From assembly GCA_001941065.1 (NCBI GenBank), contig MSHJ01000009.1:192810-256809 (forward strand): a stretch of DNA of 64,000 nucleotides, read 5' to 3'. This DNA comes from Alistipes sp. Zagget8. Lineage in GTDB: Bacteria > Bacteroidota > Bacteroidia > Bacteroidales > Rikenellaceae. The translations under genes were made by a program, and so were the position numbers. The notes beneath the pieces were generated by a model. That model was not told where the DNA came from and did no database searches. It saw only the letters and a program-made list of their open reading frames with translations. This document shows positions 62,999-64,000 of this stretch, piece by piece. The stretch's first letter is position 1; each line of letters starts with the position of its first letter.

Positions 62999-64000
62999 TT
63001 ATTGTTTCGGATTCAGGTATTTGAGTTTGCCCCACTCCTTATTGGGCTGCTCCCCGAGCCACAGCTCGAGTTTGCCGCCGCGGATGAACTGTTCGTGGTC
63101 GAACTGGGCATAGTCCCACGGTTGGCCGTTGAGTTCGGCGCGGCGGATGTAGCAGTTGTCGGCCGAATTGTCGTGCGTCGTGATGACGAATTCGCGCCCG
63201 GGGTAGTAGTCGGGGTTGAGCCGGATGGTCACCCGGTCGAAGATCGGCGAGGTGATGTCGTAATAGGGCACGTCGGATTCGGTTCCCGTGACGCTGAACA
63301 GGCCGATGGCCATGAGTGCGCTCACGCCGCCCATCTGGCCCTGATCCTCGTCGTGGCCGCCGTAACCCTTGTCGGGGGTGATGCCGCCGTAGGCACGCTC
63401 CTTGACCTGACGCACCCAGTACTGCGTGAGCCAGGGTTTGCCGCCGTAGGTGAACAGGTGTGCGTTCGAACAGCCGGGCTGGTTGGCGTAGCTCACGTAA
63501 CCGCCGTCGCCGTATTCGTAGAGGAAATCGAAGCGGCGGGCCTGCTCGAAGGCATAGTTGAGCTTGTCGCAGAAGGCGTCGCCTCCGCCCATCATCCCGA
63601 CGAGTTTCGGCAGGTCGAACGACAACGACCAGGTTCCCTGCCAGGCGTTGGCCTCTACCCAGCCCTTGCCGTTCAGCGGATCGAGGTGCAGCCATTCTCC
63701 GTCCCGTTTTTTGGGGAAAATCAATCCCTGTTCGGCATTGAACAGCGGCGTCCATCCGTGGGCGCGGCGTTCGAACTCCCGGGCATCGGCCTTTTTGCCC
63801 AAACGCGCCGCCATGCGGCTCAGGCCCCAGTCCTGGAACGCCCATTCGAGCGTCTTGCCCGCGTTTCCAGGGCACCAGCCGTTGCGGATGTAGAATTTCA
63901 GGTCGTCGGCGCTCTCGTGGCTCATCATGCCGCCCGGCAGGTGGTTGCGTTTGATCGCTTCATAGGCGTGCAGCGGGTCAGTTTTCTTCATGATACCCTT
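62999..64000 (-). CDS. GH92 alpha-mannosidase, C-terminal part (runs off the window)
   Basis: 334 residues are visible; the frame stays open to the window edge, so the N-terminus is missing. The catalytic half of GH92 is recognised from GGYVSYANQPGCSNAHLFTY and GYGGHDEDQGQMGGVSALMA, which carry the conserved acidic residues. GH92 enzymes are calcium-dependent exo-alpha-mannosidases acting on N-glycans. No true start codon is assigned: the ATG near 63991 is internal. It heads the visible part of the glycan-utilisation operon. Confidence 0.88.
   Translation of the reverse strand, partial: KGIMKKTDPLHAYEAIKRNHLPGGMMSHESADDLKFYIRNGWCPGNAGKTLEWAFQDWGLSRMAARLGKKADAREFERRAHGWTPLFNAEQGLIFPKKRDGEWLHLDPLNGKGWVEANAWQGTWSLSFDLPKLVGMMGGGDAFCDKLNYAFEQARRFDFLYEYGDGGYVSYANQPGCSNAHLFTYGGKPWLTQYWVRQVKERAYGGITPDKGYGGHDEDQGQMGGVSALMAIGLFSVTGTESDVPYYDITSPIFDRVTIRLNPDYYPGREFVITTHDNSADNCYIRRAELNGQPWDYAQFDHEQFIRGGKLELWLGEQPNKEWGKLKYLNPKQ

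Overview
The window looks like chromosome from a high-GC member of the Bacteroidales, most like Alistipes (Rikenellaceae). This is inferred from family content and signals, not from a database search. Supporting signs are TAnnTTTG promoter elements, secreted lipoproteins and a glycan-utilisation gene set with GH92-, GH109- and sialate O-acetylesterase-type proteins, short TonB-like transducers, DUF4271/DUF3467 proteins, a queuine transglycosylase without zinc cysteines, and AT-rich repeats at gene ends in an otherwise GC-rich sequence.

Layout. 1-20 kb is mainly housekeeping: a YeiH-type transporter; YgiQ radical SAM protein; a minus-strand unit tgt-lptF/G-PASTA-rluD; a membrane glycosyltransferase overlapping an ECF sigma factor; rsmG; a thioredoxin; rlmN; two tandem TonB paralogues; hflX; upp; an LtaS-like sulfatase; and a RIC-hemerythrin/LuxR fusion translationally coupled to a cation-efflux protein. 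19.6-27.9 kb is a ten-gene minus-strand operon (LysE-cmk-ispH-membrane protein-S41 protease-histidine kinase-DUF4271-hemD-rnpA-yidD). 28-34.9 kb has DUF3467, lnt-folC, a GH109-like lipoprotein, a frameshifted UDP-glucuronate decarboxylase and a membrane endonuclease/exonuclease/phosphatase protein.

36.2-51.7 kb is a complete-looking exopolysaccharide operon on the minus strand. It has a single-domain response regulator, an initiating sugar transferase with a degenerate receiver domain, a short TolC-like protein, a Wzz/Wzc-like protein, an O-antigen ligase/polymerase, seven glycosyltransferases, a hexapeptide acyltransferase and a flippase. A receiver-kinase hybrid lies at its downstream end, and a membrane sensor kinase is divergent from its upstream end. 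I see no Wza-type exporter. The arrangement suggests a phosphorelay controlling polysaccharide synthesis, possibly acting directly on the initiating enzyme.

54.2-57.6 kb is an uncharacterised operon: a lipoprotein, a YbjN-like helical protein, a cytoplasmic trypsin-like protease with zinc ribbon and YbjN-like tail, and a broken small secreted protein. 57.7-58.9 kb holds a small membrane protein and a frameshifted TetR regulator, with a palindrome that could be its operator. 59-64 kb is the distal part of a glycan-utilisation locus that runs off the window edge.

Three genes (UDP-glucuronate decarboxylase, TetR, small secreted protein) each carry a one-base disruption. Three G/C homopolymers of 7-9 bases lie in genes. 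These may be mutations, phase-variable tracts or sequence errors. No tRNA, rRNA, CRISPR array or insertion sequence was recognised.
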